Assembly (NCBI GenBank): GCA_964578975.1
Contig: CAZOFA010000007.1
Span: 1 to 45,223, forward strand
Direction: 5' to 3'
DNA: 45,223 nt
Origin: CAYRUP01 sp964578975
GTDB taxonomy: Bacteria; Pseudomonadota; Gammaproteobacteria; DSM-16500
Shown piece after piece: positions 34,589 to 43,338 of the stretch. The notes beneath the pieces were generated by a model. That model was not told the origin of the DNA and did no database searches. It was given only the letters and a program-made list of their open reading frames with translations. Numbering within the stretch: the first letter of the stretch is position 1; the number at the start of each line of letters is the position of its first letter. The translations under genes were made by a program, and so were the position numbers.

Positions 34589-35770
34589 GTGCTAAAAGTT
34601 GGAATAGATACAATCGCATTTTACACATCACGTTATGCATTAGATTTAATGGTGTTGGCCGAGGCCCGCGGAGTTGATCCGGACAAATATTCGGTCGGAT
34701 TGGGTCAACACAAAATGAGTGTGCCAGCACCCGATGAGGATATTGTGACGCTTGCAGCTAATGCGGCATCGCGTGCACTCAAGCACATTGATCCACAGAG
34801 CATTGAGTTATTACTATTTGCCACAGAGTCTGGGATCGATCAATCCAAGGCGGCAGGCATTTATGTACATCATTTATTAGGTTTGTCAGAGCGTTGTCGC
34901 GTGATTGAATTGAAACAAGCGTGTTATAGCGCCACCTTAGCGTTGCAACTCGCGTTACCTTTTTTACGTCAACATCCCGACAAAAAAGTATTACTCATCG
35001 CCTCTGATATTGCGCGTTACGGTTTAGGCACGCCGGGCGAGTCGTCGCAGGGTTGCGGTGCGGTTGCGATGGTTTTGTCGGCGAATCCACGTATTTTGGC
35101 ACTTGAACCGGAATATGGGGTGGTGACGGATAATGTTATGGATTTTTGGCGACCCAATTATTCGGATCAAGCGTTTGTTGAAGGAAAATATTCCAGCAAA
35201 CTTTATTTAAACATGCTAGAAAAATCCTGGCAGCAATACCATGCGTGGTCTGGACGTGGTTTTGAGGAGCATGATTATTATTGTTATCATGTATCCGTCC
35301 CAAAGTTAGTGGAAAAAGCGCATCAACATTTAGCTAAAATTACCGGACAAGAAAAATTAACCGATGAAGTTTTAAATGCGCATATCGGACATTCACTTGA
35401 ATATGGACGCAAGATCGGAAATAGCTATACCGCCGCATTGTATGTGGGGCTCACCTCTTTATTAGATTTGGCGCCGGAAGATTTAAGCGGCAAACGCATT
35501 GGTTTTTATAGTTATGGTTCAGGCTGTGTGGCGGAATATTTTAGTGGTGTCGTTCAACCTGGTTATAAAACCGTATTGGATACGGCGCATCATCAACAGA
35601 TGTTAAAAGAGCGTACTACGTTAAAATATCCAGAATATGAAGCATTTTATTCGTATTCTTATCCAGAGGATGGCAGTCATTGCGAAACACCCCGCTATCA
35701 AAGCGGAATGTTTCGTTTAAGTGGAATTCGTGATCATAAACGTATTTATGAATGTGTGGAGGCGGGGTGA
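34589..35770 (+). CDS. mvaS: Hydroxymethylglutaryl-CoA synthase
   Basis: Condenses acetyl-CoA and acetoacetyl-CoA, 393 residues. The catalytic triad is visible as Glu80 (FATESGID), Cys112 (ELKQACYSAT) and His234 (YCYHVSVPK), with GVGLGQ-like GLGQHKMSVP near the N-terminus. The GTG at 34589 is chosen because GAGGG lies eight bases upstream; an earlier GTG at 34574 lies inside the reductase gene. It is four bases after the reductase stop. The 3' end overlaps the mevalonate kinase start as GTGA. Confidence 0.95.
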   Translation: MLKVGIDTIAFYTSRYALDLMVLAEARGVDPDKYSVGLGQHKMSVPAPDEDIVTLAANAASRALKHIDPQSIELLLFATESGIDQSKAAGIYVHHLLGLSERCRVIELKQACYSATLALQLALPFLRQHPDKKVLLIASDIARYGLGTPGESSQGCGAVAMVLSANPRILALEPEYGVVTDNVMDFWRPNYSDQAFVEGKYSSKLYLNMLEKSWQQYHAWSGRGFEEHDYYCYHVSVPKLVEKAHQHLAKITGQEKLTDEVLNAHIGHSLEYGRKIGNSYTAALYVGLTSLLDLAPEDLSGKRIGFYSYGSGCVAEYFSGVVQPGYKTVLDTAHHQQMLKERTTLKYPEYEAFYSYSYPEDGSHCETPRYQSGMFRLSGIRDHKRIYECVEAG

Positions 35771-36777
35771 AAGTACATGCGCCTGGCAAATTGATTCTCT
35801 CTGGCGAACACGCGGTGGTGTACGGCAAACCTGCGTTGGCGATGGCGGTGAATCGTTACGTCAAAGCAATTGCCACACCGCAATTGTTACCGTTCGTTTC
35901 ATTTGATTTATCGGATTTGGCCTACGAGCATAGTTTAACTTTTACTGCACTCAATCGGTTAAAAAGCCGGGTTAAACAAAAATATCAGCGTTTTATTCAA
36001 GGCGACTTTACCATTCGCGATGTGTTAAAAAAACCGGTTGAGCTTGCGCAATTTGCTTCAACCTTATTTTTTGAAATGTTGAATTTTAAATTAACCAATG
36101 GCATCAAAATTCGCGTGCAATCAGATATACCAATCGGTTGTGGCATGGGATCATCCGCTGCGACGGTGTTGAGTATCGTGCACGCGATTGCACATCATTT
36201 AAAAGTGGATATTTCCTCTGAAATATTTTTTCGCTTAGGTCTTGAAGCAGAAAACATGCAGCATGGATATTCGAGCGGATTAGATTTGCGCGTGTCGTTG
36301 CATGGCGGATGTATTTACGTGAAAGAAGGTCACATTCATCAACGCGCGATTCCTGAGATACCGATGTATCTCATCAACACCGGCATACCTAAATCAACGA
36401 CGGGTGAGTGCGTGGCACATGCTGCACAATATTTTAAACACAGTGACATTGGCAATGATTTTGCGGCGGTGACGGACGCAATGGATGCTGCGTTGACACA
36501 AAATAATTTAAACGATGTGATTCATGCGGTGCGTGCGAATCATCAATTATTAACAAAAATTGATGTCGTGCCTGAAACGATTCAACAATTTATTCGTGAT
36601 GTCGAAAACATGCAGGGCGGCGCCAAAATTTGTGGTGCTGGATCGGTTTCCGGCGATAAAGCCGGTGTCGTGTTAGCCATCACTGAAAATGTCAACGATC
36701 TTGCGCAACTCTGCGCACACTATCATTTTGCTATTTTACCGATTGCAGGCGAAGCACGAGGCGTGCATGTTGTTTAA
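35767..36777 (+). CDS. mvk: Mevalonate kinase
   Basis: GHMP kinase making 5-phosphomevalonate, 336 residues. It begins VKVHAPGKLILSGEHAVVYG; the ATP-binding GHMP motif is IPIGCGMGSSAA (about 121-132), the catalytic Asp lies in SSGLDLRVS, and the C-terminal glycine loop is AKICGAGSVSGDKAG. The GTG start at 35767 follows GGAGG by four bases and overlaps the previous stop. The downstream gene overlaps by 11 bases. Confidence 0.93.
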   Translation: MKVHAPGKLILSGEHAVVYGKPALAMAVNRYVKAIATPQLLPFVSFDLSDLAYEHSLTFTALNRLKSRVKQKYQRFIQGDFTIRDVLKKPVELAQFASTLFFEMLNFKLTNGIKIRVQSDIPIGCGMGSSAATVLSIVHAIAHHLKVDISSEIFFRLGLEAENMQHGYSSGLDLRVSLHGGCIYVKEGHIHQRAIPEIPMYLINTGIPKSTTGECVAHAAQYFKHSDIGNDFAAVTDAMDAALTQNNLNDVIHAVRANHQLLTKIDVVPETIQQFIRDVENMQGGAKICGAGSVSGDKAGVVLAITENVNDLAQLCAHYHFAILPIAGEARGVHVV

Positions 36778-37684
36778 GGCATCGTCTCCAGGCAGTCTGA
36801 TGTTACTCGGTGAATATGCAGTATTGCACGGTCAGCATGCGTTAGTGGCTGCGATTGATAAACGCATGACAGTGACCTTATCGCCACGCACCGATAAAAA
36901 AATTATTTTAACGTCTGAGTTAGGACGACACGAAACACATGTCGGGCATTTAATTTCTGTCGCGCCTTTTCAATTTGTGTTGAGTGCATTGCGTGCTGTC
37001 AAAAAACATTTAAAGCACGGTTGTGAAATCAAAATTGAATCTGAATTTTCGGCCACCGTGGGTTTTGCCTCGTCTGCTGCAGTGACGGTTGCCACGTTAT
37101 CTGCATTAACAACATGGCTGCAGCTGTCATTGTCTTCTGAGGAATTAATCAAATTAGGGCGTCGAGTCGTGCAATCGGTACAAGGTGTTGGGTCAGGTGC
37201 GGATATCGCTGCGTGTGTGTTGGGCGGTATGGTGTTATATCGCATGAAACCATTTTATTTCGACAAATTATCACAGACGCATCCGATTACCGTAATTTAT
37301 TCGGGTAACAAAACGCCAACAACAGAGGCGATTGCCATCGTCAAAAAAAAATTTGAAAAATGTCCTCAGTTATTTCGGCAGCTTGGTCTTGCAATTAATG
37401 AATGCACATTAGAAGGTGTTGCGGCTATCAAACAACAAGATTGGCGTGCATTAGGTCAAGTGATGAATATGCAACAAGGATTGATGGATGCCATGGGTGT
37501 GAATACCGTGGCGATGAATCAGATTATCGAATGGCTGCGCGCGCAACCGCACATGTTAGGCGCAAAAATTTCTGGTTCTGGTTTAGGTGATTGTGTGATT
37601 GGGTTAGGCAGTGCTGTGACGAATGCGTTCAAACAAATCGATGTCAACATTGCGCCGCAAGGGGTGTCTTGTGAAAAAATCTGA
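36767..37684 (+). CDS. Phosphomevalonate kinase (GHMP type)
   Basis: Second kinase of the pathway, 305 residues. SSPGSLMLLGEYAVLHGQHAL at the N-terminus (motif residues 7-26), ATVGFASSAAVTVA as the GHMP ATP motif, VGSGADIAACVLGG, and a C-terminal GAKISGSGLGDCV loop mark a GHMP kinase. Position between mevalonate kinase and the decarboxylase assigns it as the phosphomevalonate kinase; sequence alone would not exclude another GHMP activity. The ATG at 36767 follows GAGG by five bases. Confidence 0.88.
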   Translation: MLFKASSPGSLMLLGEYAVLHGQHALVAAIDKRMTVTLSPRTDKKIILTSELGRHETHVGHLISVAPFQFVLSALRAVKKHLKHGCEIKIESEFSATVGFASSAAVTVATLSALTTWLQLSLSSEELIKLGRRVVQSVQGVGSGADIAACVLGGMVLYRMKPFYFDKLSQTHPITVIYSGNKTPTTEAIAIVKKKFEKCPQLFRQLGLAINECTLEGVAAIKQQDWRALGQVMNMQQGLMDAMGVNTVAMNQIIEWLRAQPHMLGAKISGSGLGDCVIGLGSAVTNAFKQIDVNIAPQGVSCEKI

Positions 37685-38687
37685 TGTGGTGCGCACGTTA
37701 TTAGGAGAACGTTTTGGTATTTCGCCACGTCATGATCAAGTCACCGTTTATGCGCCCAGTAATATTGCGTTATGCAAATACTGGGGCAAACGTGACACCG
37801 AATTAAATTTACCTGTCACCTCAAGCTTGTCAATTTCACTTGGAAATAAGGGCGCAACACTCGAATTAAGCGTCACTCAACGCTCAAAGGATCTGGTCTA
37901 TCTCAATGATCAAATCATCGAAATGAATTCACCGTTCGGAATCAGATTACGCGCGTTTTACGATTTATTTCGCCTGCATCAGAATATTTCTTTTACTGCC
38001 GATATCAAAACAAATCTTCCCGTGGGCGCAGGGCTCGCTTCTTCCGCTTGTGGTTTTGCATCAGTGACAATGGCGTTGAATCAATTATTTCATTGGGAAT
38101 TGCAAGAACATGAATTATCAATTTTAGCGCGCCTCGGCAGCGGCAGTGCGTGTCGTTCACTCTGGCATGGTTTTGTGGAATGGCATCAAGGCGCGCGCGC
38201 CGATGGAATGGATTGTTATGCACAGCCTATTCAGCAGAAATGGCCTGAGCTTTGTCTGGGATTATTAATTTTTAGTGATAAAGAAAAAGAAGTGAGTTCG
38301 CGTGAGGCGATGAAGCGTACGGTTGAAACGAGTACGCTTTATGAAAAATGGCCGGGGAAAGTTGCACAAGATTTAGTGTTGTTGAAACAAGCCATTCAAC
38401 AGAAAGATTTTATTTTGTTAGGCCATAGTGCTGAATCAAATGCGCTGACGATGCACGCCACGATGTTAAGCGCATGGCCGCCGGTGTGTTATGCATTGCC
38501 TGAGACGATCACGATCATGAAAAAAATTTGGAATCTACGCAAACAAGGTCTGCAATTATTTTTCACGCAAGATGCGGGCGCTAATTTAAAATTACTTTTT
38601 TTAGAAAAAGATGTCGCGACTGTACGCGAACATTTTCCCGGTCTGGATGTTGTTCAACCTTTTAATCAGGACTGCTTGTCATCCTGA
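37671..38687 (+). CDS. mvaD: Diphosphomevalonate decarboxylase
   Basis: ATP-dependent decarboxylation of diphosphomevalonate to isopentenyl diphosphate, 338 residues. Landmarks are APSNIALCKYWGKRD (28-42), LPVTSSLSISL, LPVGAGLASSACGFA (117-131) and ARLGSGSACRSLWHGFVEW. The GTG at 37671 follows AAGGGG by six bases and overlaps the end of the preceding kinase gene. The last codons and stop lie within a short palindromic repeat (38683 onward). Confidence 0.94.
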   Translation: MKKSDVVRTLLGERFGISPRHDQVTVYAPSNIALCKYWGKRDTELNLPVTSSLSISLGNKGATLELSVTQRSKDLVYLNDQIIEMNSPFGIRLRAFYDLFRLHQNISFTADIKTNLPVGAGLASSACGFASVTMALNQLFHWELQEHELSILARLGSGSACRSLWHGFVEWHQGARADGMDCYAQPIQQKWPELCLGLLIFSDKEKEVSSREAMKRTVETSTLYEKWPGKVAQDLVLLKQAIQQKDFILLGHSAESNALTMHATMLSAWPPVCYALPETITIMKKIWNLRKQGLQLFFTQDAGANLKLLFLEKDVATVREHFPGLDVVQPFNQDCLSS

Positions 38688-38712
38688 ACCCCGGCTTTAA
38701 GCATACCGGGGT
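38688..38712. repeat. Palindrome overlapping the 3' edge of mvaD
   Basis: ACCCCGG (38688-38694) and CCGGGGT (38706-38712) pair around an 11-base loop. The flanks GTCATCCTGA and TGAAGGATCAC add imperfect outer pairing, so the element probably starts inside the last mvaD codons. There is no T-run after it, so intrinsic termination is doubtful. Confidence 0.5.
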
Positions 38713-38753
38713 AAACTTCGTGAAGGATCACAAACACTTTTAAGGAAGAAATA

Positions 38754-40814
38754 ATGACTATACCTAGAATCACACCTATAACAAATCCCTCATTAGATAC
38801 CGAATGGAAAACCCCTTTGCCTAAAGATCTTATGTCGCTCATGCTGTTTGGGTATTGCGGAGCACATCATGCAGCGCGACTTGCTGCGGCCTCTAAAGAA
38901 ATTTATGCGCAATTTAGCGAAGAGTTCGATCGCGAACTCGAAGACATGCTGCAGCATACGGCAGAATGCGATTATCAGATTCAGTTAGTATATTCTGAGA
39001 ATTTTCCGGATATCGAAGAAGATACATTGTATCTTAAGCATTTTTTTAAAAAAATTGAGTTTAAATTCATGAAACCCAACACCAATACGGTGACGGAAGG
39101 AGAAATGGAGCTTAAACAAATTCCATATGGTGAAACAGAGTTACCCTCTAACACACTTCTCGTTCTTAAATATATTAAAAAAAAGCATGACTATCTACCT
39201 CCGTTGAAAGCAGTGTGGATGGCGAGAAATAATCATGCGTTACTTTTAACGAAAAAAACTTTTACAGAAGAATGGGGCGGAAAGTTGGTCGACAAGCGAA
39301 TGTGGCATCAACCGCTGAGTGCTTTGCAATATGCGGTTTGGGCGGGTGATACGCCAATGGTGCATGAATTTTTAAAAATATTACCGGCTGAGTTAAAACC
39401 AGAAGCATTACAACAATTAATGGAAGTTCGCGATAATAAGCTCGAACGACCTCACTTATCTGCGATTCAAGAGTTAAGAGATCAATATGCACAGACAAAA
39501 TTTTCGGGATGGGAAAAAGCGCTTCTCATAAAACAACTGGGTTCTGTTGCAAACTTACTTCAATGGTTTTATTCCAACACACCATTCGATCCTTTTATTC
39601 CCACATTTCAAAAATTATCAGAGCCACGGTATTTGACGTCTTCGTTAAGCAATATAGCAGATCATCAGACGTCACGCATATTAATGAAAGAAAATATAGA
39701 CAGCGACTCTGGGTGCGTGTTTCTGCCAGCGAATATTGAAAACATGAAGCGGGATGATTGGGCTCTCCACGTTTTCTCTTTGCGACGCAAAGATGATTTA
39801 GCGCGACAAATAAAAAAACTCGAATGTAATTTTGCTACAGAAGTAAAAGCGCTACTTTGCCATACAGCTGCATGTGATTATGCTGTTCATTTTCTTCCTG
39901 ATGGATTTTATTTTCCGATTGAGGAAGAAGATTTGTTATATCTCGAAAAAAATGGGGAAAAGGAAATTAAATTTAAATATATCAAACGTGGTGAAAAAGA
40001 ATTTACTTTTGGTTCTGTTTTTTTTAATTCGACTCCAGACCAGTTAGATCGTGATACGACATGGGAGATATTGCCAGGCGTTTTAGACCCGATTAATTTT
40101 CATTCTCGCTATCAGTTTCCTTTAATGGCGATCTGGATGGCAAGAAAAAATCCTGCATTAATCGTCGGTCAAAGTGAGTTTACCGAGACTTGGTGTGAAG
40201 AAGAACGAAAATGGAATCGACCGATTAGCCCTTTACAATACGCTGCTTGGGCGGGCGATACGCCAATGGTCGAGGAATTTTTAAAAATATTGTCCTATCA
40301 TCCAGAAATGCAAACGCAAGCGTTACAACAATTAAAAGATGTTCGTGATGGAAATTTAGAACGTGCGCATTTATCTGCAGTTGAAAATTTAAGGGATGAA
40401 TATGCGCGTAATAGATTTGGTTGTCGGCGCATGACGAATTGGCAACAAACACTTCTTAACAAACAACTTCAGTCGGTGGTGAATTTGCTACAGTGGTTTT
40501 GTTCAACGACAGCTTTTCATCCTGTTCCTTCATTTGAAAAATTTCCAAAGATGCGCTCTCTCATGATTAACAATGATTCTGCATTAGATGCGTCAGAGGT
40601 ATTGGTGAAAGGTTGCGGAAAATATTGTGGGTATATGGGAAAATTTGAACGCCCGCAACATTGGCATGATAACTTTGAATCAGATTTTCGCGCAGTCAGC
40701 CATTTTTGTGAGGTACGCAAACGAGATTTAACTCGACAAATTGATAATTTGGAATCGGCTTTGCAGGTGCAGGCGATTCCTAGTGATCCAAGAGTGACGC
40801 CAGGTTTTAGATAA
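38754..40814 (+). CDS. Internally duplicated protein with F-box-like and ankyrin-like segments; function unknown
   Basis: 686 residues, no signal peptide. Residues 22-55 (PLPKDLMSLMLFGYCGAHHA and onward) have an F-box-like pattern. Two copies of a roughly 300-residue module follow: about 61-357 and 363-667. Matching pairs include HTAECDY / HTAACDY, AVWMARNN / AIWMARKN, ALQYAVWAGDTPMV / PLQYAAWAGDTPMV (ankyrin-like), ELRDQYA / NLRDEYA, SVANLLQWF / SVVNLLQWF and RKDDLARQI / RKRDLTRQI. AAGGAAG lies just before the ATG. It lies 66 bases after mvaD. The makeup resembles intracellular-pathogen effectors; that role is inference. Confidence 0.72.
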   Translation: MTIPRITPITNPSLDTEWKTPLPKDLMSLMLFGYCGAHHAARLAAASKEIYAQFSEEFDRELEDMLQHTAECDYQIQLVYSENFPDIEEDTLYLKHFFKKIEFKFMKPNTNTVTEGEMELKQIPYGETELPSNTLLVLKYIKKKHDYLPPLKAVWMARNNHALLLTKKTFTEEWGGKLVDKRMWHQPLSALQYAVWAGDTPMVHEFLKILPAELKPEALQQLMEVRDNKLERPHLSAIQELRDQYAQTKFSGWEKALLIKQLGSVANLLQWFYSNTPFDPFIPTFQKLSEPRYLTSSLSNIADHQTSRILMKENIDSDSGCVFLPANIENMKRDDWALHVFSLRRKDDLARQIKKLECNFATEVKALLCHTAACDYAVHFLPDGFYFPIEEEDLLYLEKNGEKEIKFKYIKRGEKEFTFGSVFFNSTPDQLDRDTTWEILPGVLDPINFHSRYQFPLMAIWMARKNPALIVGQSEFTETWCEEERKWNRPISPLQYAAWAGDTPMVEEFLKILSYHPEMQTQALQQLKDVRDGNLERAHLSAVENLRDEYARNRFGCRRMTNWQQTLLNKQLQSVVNLLQWFCSTTAFHPVPSFEKFPKMRSLMINNDSALDASEVLVKGCGKYCGYMGKFERPQHWHDNFESDFRAVSHFCEVRKRDLTRQIDNLESALQVQAIPSDPRVTPGFR

Positions 40815-40857
40815 CCTTTCTCCCTCTTTCTCTCTCTGTCATGCCAGTTATGCTTTT

Positions 40858-40903
40858 AGCTGGCACCCAGCGCCTTAGGGTGTCAGGGCATTGGGTGCCA
40901 GCT
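40858..40903. repeat. Intergenic inverted repeat between convergent genes
   Basis: AGCTGGCACCCA (40858-40869) and TGGGTGCCAGCT (40892-40903) are perfect 12-bp inverted repeats around a 22-base loop. An upstream TGCCAG could compete for pairing with CTGGCA. It lies in the 258-base region between the duplicated protein gene and the EamA gene, which converge on it, so it may act as a bidirectional transcription end or be a dispersed repeat. No other structure stands out in this region. Confidence 0.55.
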
Positions 40904-41072
40904 TGAACCGCATCAAACTCCTACAACGACACAACTGCAATCACTCAACTTAGCTGTCACGGAGTTACAAAAAAGTGTAGAGACACTCAGTGGAACAGGT
41001 TTTCTAACGTTTCTAAAACTGTGATTAATCATCTCAAAAAGGCAAGCTAGGAAATGAGTGACATATCTAACC

Positions 41073-41483
41073 CTAAACACACATTAACAAAATGGATCCT
41101 AAGGCGAGGATAATACCCGCGCCCTGTTTTAATGTGACTGCTTCTTTCAATAAAAAATACGCCAGTGCAATCGTGACTAATGGATAAAGTGCAGTGAGTG
41201 TTACGACAGTCGTAATTTTTCCTTTGCTCGCGGCGACAAAATAAAATAAACAACCCACACCATAGGCGGCGCCAGTTAATATCGCATAGAATAAACCTTT
41301 TGTATCCGTGGCAGGTTTGAAATTCATTAATCCCAGTGCAAAAATTCCGACGATCACCACACCAATCGTTTGATAAACGAGTGCGCTACGTGAATCAATA
41401 TGCACGACGGTAAGTTTAGTAAATAATCCCCATAATCCAAAACTCAACAGAGAAAGAAATGCGGCAGATAACCAATTTGTCAT
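41073..41483 (-). CDS. Single-domain EamA (DMT-superfamily) membrane transporter
   Basis: 136 residues with about four to five hydrophobic segments. The pattern WGLFTKLTVVHIDS near the start and TALYPLVTIALAYFLLKE followed by GAGIILALGSILLM near the end is that of one EamA half, so the protein must pair with itself or another half to make a ten-helix carrier. The substrate is unknown. It starts one base after the pgpA stop, so it is likely the last gene of this operon. Confidence 0.85.
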   Translation of the reverse strand: MTNWLSAAFLSLLSFGLWGLFTKLTVVHIDSRSALVYQTIGVVIVGIFALGLMNFKPATDTKGLFYAILTGAAYGVGCLFYFVAASKGKITTVVTLTALYPLVTIALAYFLLKEAVTLKQGAGIILALGSILLMCV

Positions 41484-41484
41484 G

Positions 41485-41973
41485 TTAAATAATCCAACTC
41501 AGAAATTTTAAAATAATTAAACTAAAAATACCGGCGCATACATCATCCAAGATCATGCCAATGCCGCCATGCACATGTGTGTCGATATAATTAATCGGCC
41601 AAGGTTTGAAAATATCGAAAAAACGAAATAATAAAAATCCTACAATGATCCAGATAAAGTTGTGCGGTGCGCCAATCATCGTGACCAGAAATCCCACGAT
41701 TTCATCCAGACACATGCCTTGATGATCATCAATTTTTATTTCTTTTGAAACACGTTCACATATCCACATGCTTGCGAGTGCAATGAGGATGACTAAAAAA
41801 ATATAAATGCTCACCGGAAATGCGCGCAAGGCCAGATAAAATGGAACAGCAACCAGTGTGCCGAATGTCCCGGGTGCGATAGGCAGCGCGCCACTGCCAA
41901 AACCAAACGCAATAAAATGCAGTGGCTTTTGCCACACGGTGGTTGGGATGGGTGGAACTGTGTAATTGCGCAT
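41485..41973 (-). CDS. pgpA: Phosphatidylglycerophosphatase A
   Basis: Inner-membrane phosphatase that makes phosphatidylglycerol, 162 residues. GFGSGALPIAPGTFGT, DDHQGMCLDEIVGFLV and FRFFDIFKPWPI are the conserved family segments holding the acidic catalytic residues; three to four membrane spans are visible. It follows thiL by 11 bases, the usual gammaproteobacterial order nusB-thiL-pgpA. Confidence 0.95.
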   Translation of the reverse strand: MRNYTVPPIPTTVWQKPLHFIAFGFGSGALPIAPGTFGTLVAVPFYLALRAFPVSIYIFLVILIALASMWICERVSKEIKIDDHQGMCLDEIVGFLVTMIGAPHNFIWIIVGFLLFRFFDIFKPWPINYIDTHVHGGIGMILDDVCAGIFSLIILKFLSWII

Positions 41974-41984
41974 ATCAATCTCTT

Positions 41985-42896
41985 TTAAGAAAAATGTTGA
42001 TATCCCTGCAGGGGTAAATTGTATTCGTTGCCAGACATTATTTCACCGATACAAGTGCAATGAGCAGGCACGAGATGTTTTTTATTTTGCGGCACTGTGA
42101 AACATAATTCATAATCATCGCCTCCCTGCAACGCAAGAGAAATTGCGTCTGGTTTGTTCATGGAATCTGTGAGTGCTGTGGATAATGGAATACGATCAAC
42201 ATCAACATGCGCGCCTACCTGACTCCTCGTTAAAATATGATTTAAATCCGCTGCGAGTCCATCTGAAATATCAATCGCTGCAGTTGCAATATTTCGTAAT
42301 GCCATGCCAATCGCAATTTGCGGGGTGGGACGACAAAGTTTTGCTAAAATCGTTTTTTGATGTGTCGCTGACACTTTAATTTTATTTTGTAAAAATGCCA
42401 GCGCAAGTGCTGCATCGCCTAATGTATTGGTCACATAAATGAGATCCGTGGGTTTGGCGCCACTGCGTTTTATTGCTTGATGGGCGGGAACAAAACCGAT
42501 TGCTTGCACGGTAATCGATAAATGTCCGCGGGTTACATCGCCACCAATTAATTGCGTTTGATGTTCAGCGCATAACGAAAAAAATCCACGCGCAAATTCT
42601 TGTAACCATTTTTCATCTGCATTCGATAAGGTTAATGCGAGTGTCACCCAAGCAGGTGTTGCGCCCATCGCTGCTAAATCACTTAAATTCACGGCAAGTG
42701 CTTTATATCCAATATCAGCGGCCGCCGTATTTTCTAAAAAATGGACGCCAGAAATCAGTGTGTCAGTGGTGATGACGAGTTCATGATTATGGGGCGGTTG
42801 AACGAGAGCAGCATCATCACCAATTCCCAACAACACATCCGAACGTTGAATGGATTGCGTTGAAAAAAATTGTTGGATGAGTTCAAATTCATTCAT
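41985..42896 (-). CDS. thiL: Thiamine-monophosphate kinase
   Basis: Phosphorylates thiamine monophosphate to the active cofactor thiamine diphosphate, 303 residues. Landmarks are GIGDDAALVQ, TTDTLISGVHFL, NLSDLAAMGATPAW, GGDVTRG and AIDISDGLAADLNHI, then GGDDYELCFT. The ATG overlaps the nusB stop as ATGA. Confidence 0.96.
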   Translation of the reverse strand: MNEFELIQQFFSTQSIQRSDVLLGIGDDAALVQPPHNHELVITTDTLISGVHFLENTAAADIGYKALAVNLSDLAAMGATPAWVTLALTLSNADEKWLQEFARGFFSLCAEHQTQLIGGDVTRGHLSITVQAIGFVPAHQAIKRSGAKPTDLIYVTNTLGDAALALAFLQNKIKVSATHQKTILAKLCRPTPQIAIGMALRNIATAAIDISDGLAADLNHILTRSQVGAHVDVDRIPLSTALTDSMNKPDAISLALQGGDDYELCFTVPQNKKHLVPAHCTCIGEIMSGNEYNLPLQGYQHFS

Positions 42897-43333
42897 GATT
42901 TTTTCTGATCCGCTTTTTGTTCGTCGTGACGCAATTGCCGCGCGACTTGATCAAGTACACCATTCACAAATTTAAATCCTTCGACCGAGCCAAATTTTTT
43001 TGTTAACTCTAGCGCTTCATTAATCACAACACGATAAGGAACATCGAGACGTTTGGCTAATTCATACGTGGCAAGACGCAGGATTGCGAGTTCAACCGGA
43101 TCGAGTTCAGTCAATGCGCGATTTAAATAAGGAATAAAATGATGATCCAGTTCATTTTGTTGTTTGGGAATGTTATGAATTAATTCTTTAAAATAATCGA
43201 CATCGGTTTTTTGTTTGATATGACGATTGAGAAAATCCATTTCAATGTCTGTGATGGGTGTGTCGGACAACTGCCATTGGTACATGGCTTGTAATGCATA
43301 CTGGCGCGCATGGCGCCGAGCAGTGGGATTCAT
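42893..43333 (-). CDS. nusB: Transcription antitermination factor NusB
   Basis: RNA-binding protein that, with NusE, recognises boxA of rRNA leaders, 146 residues. RRHARQYALQAMYQWQ at the start, and AILRLATYEL, then VPYRVVINEALELTKKFG, are family signatures. It lies five bases after nrdR. The rRNA leader with a boxA at 45177 in this same window is a likely target. Confidence 0.95.
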   Translation of the reverse strand: MNPTARRHARQYALQAMYQWQLSDTPITDIEMDFLNRHIKQKTDVDYFKELIHNIPKQQNELDHHFIPYLNRALTELDPVELAILRLATYELAKRLDVPYRVVINEALELTKKFGSVEGFKFVNGVLDQVARQLRHDEQKADQKKS

Positions 43334-43338
43334 CTTAT

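Noticed and set aside
40817..40839. Pyrimidine-rich TCTC tract as a phase-variation repeat
   Set aside because: The units are irregular and it lies after a stop codon, away from any promoter or start.
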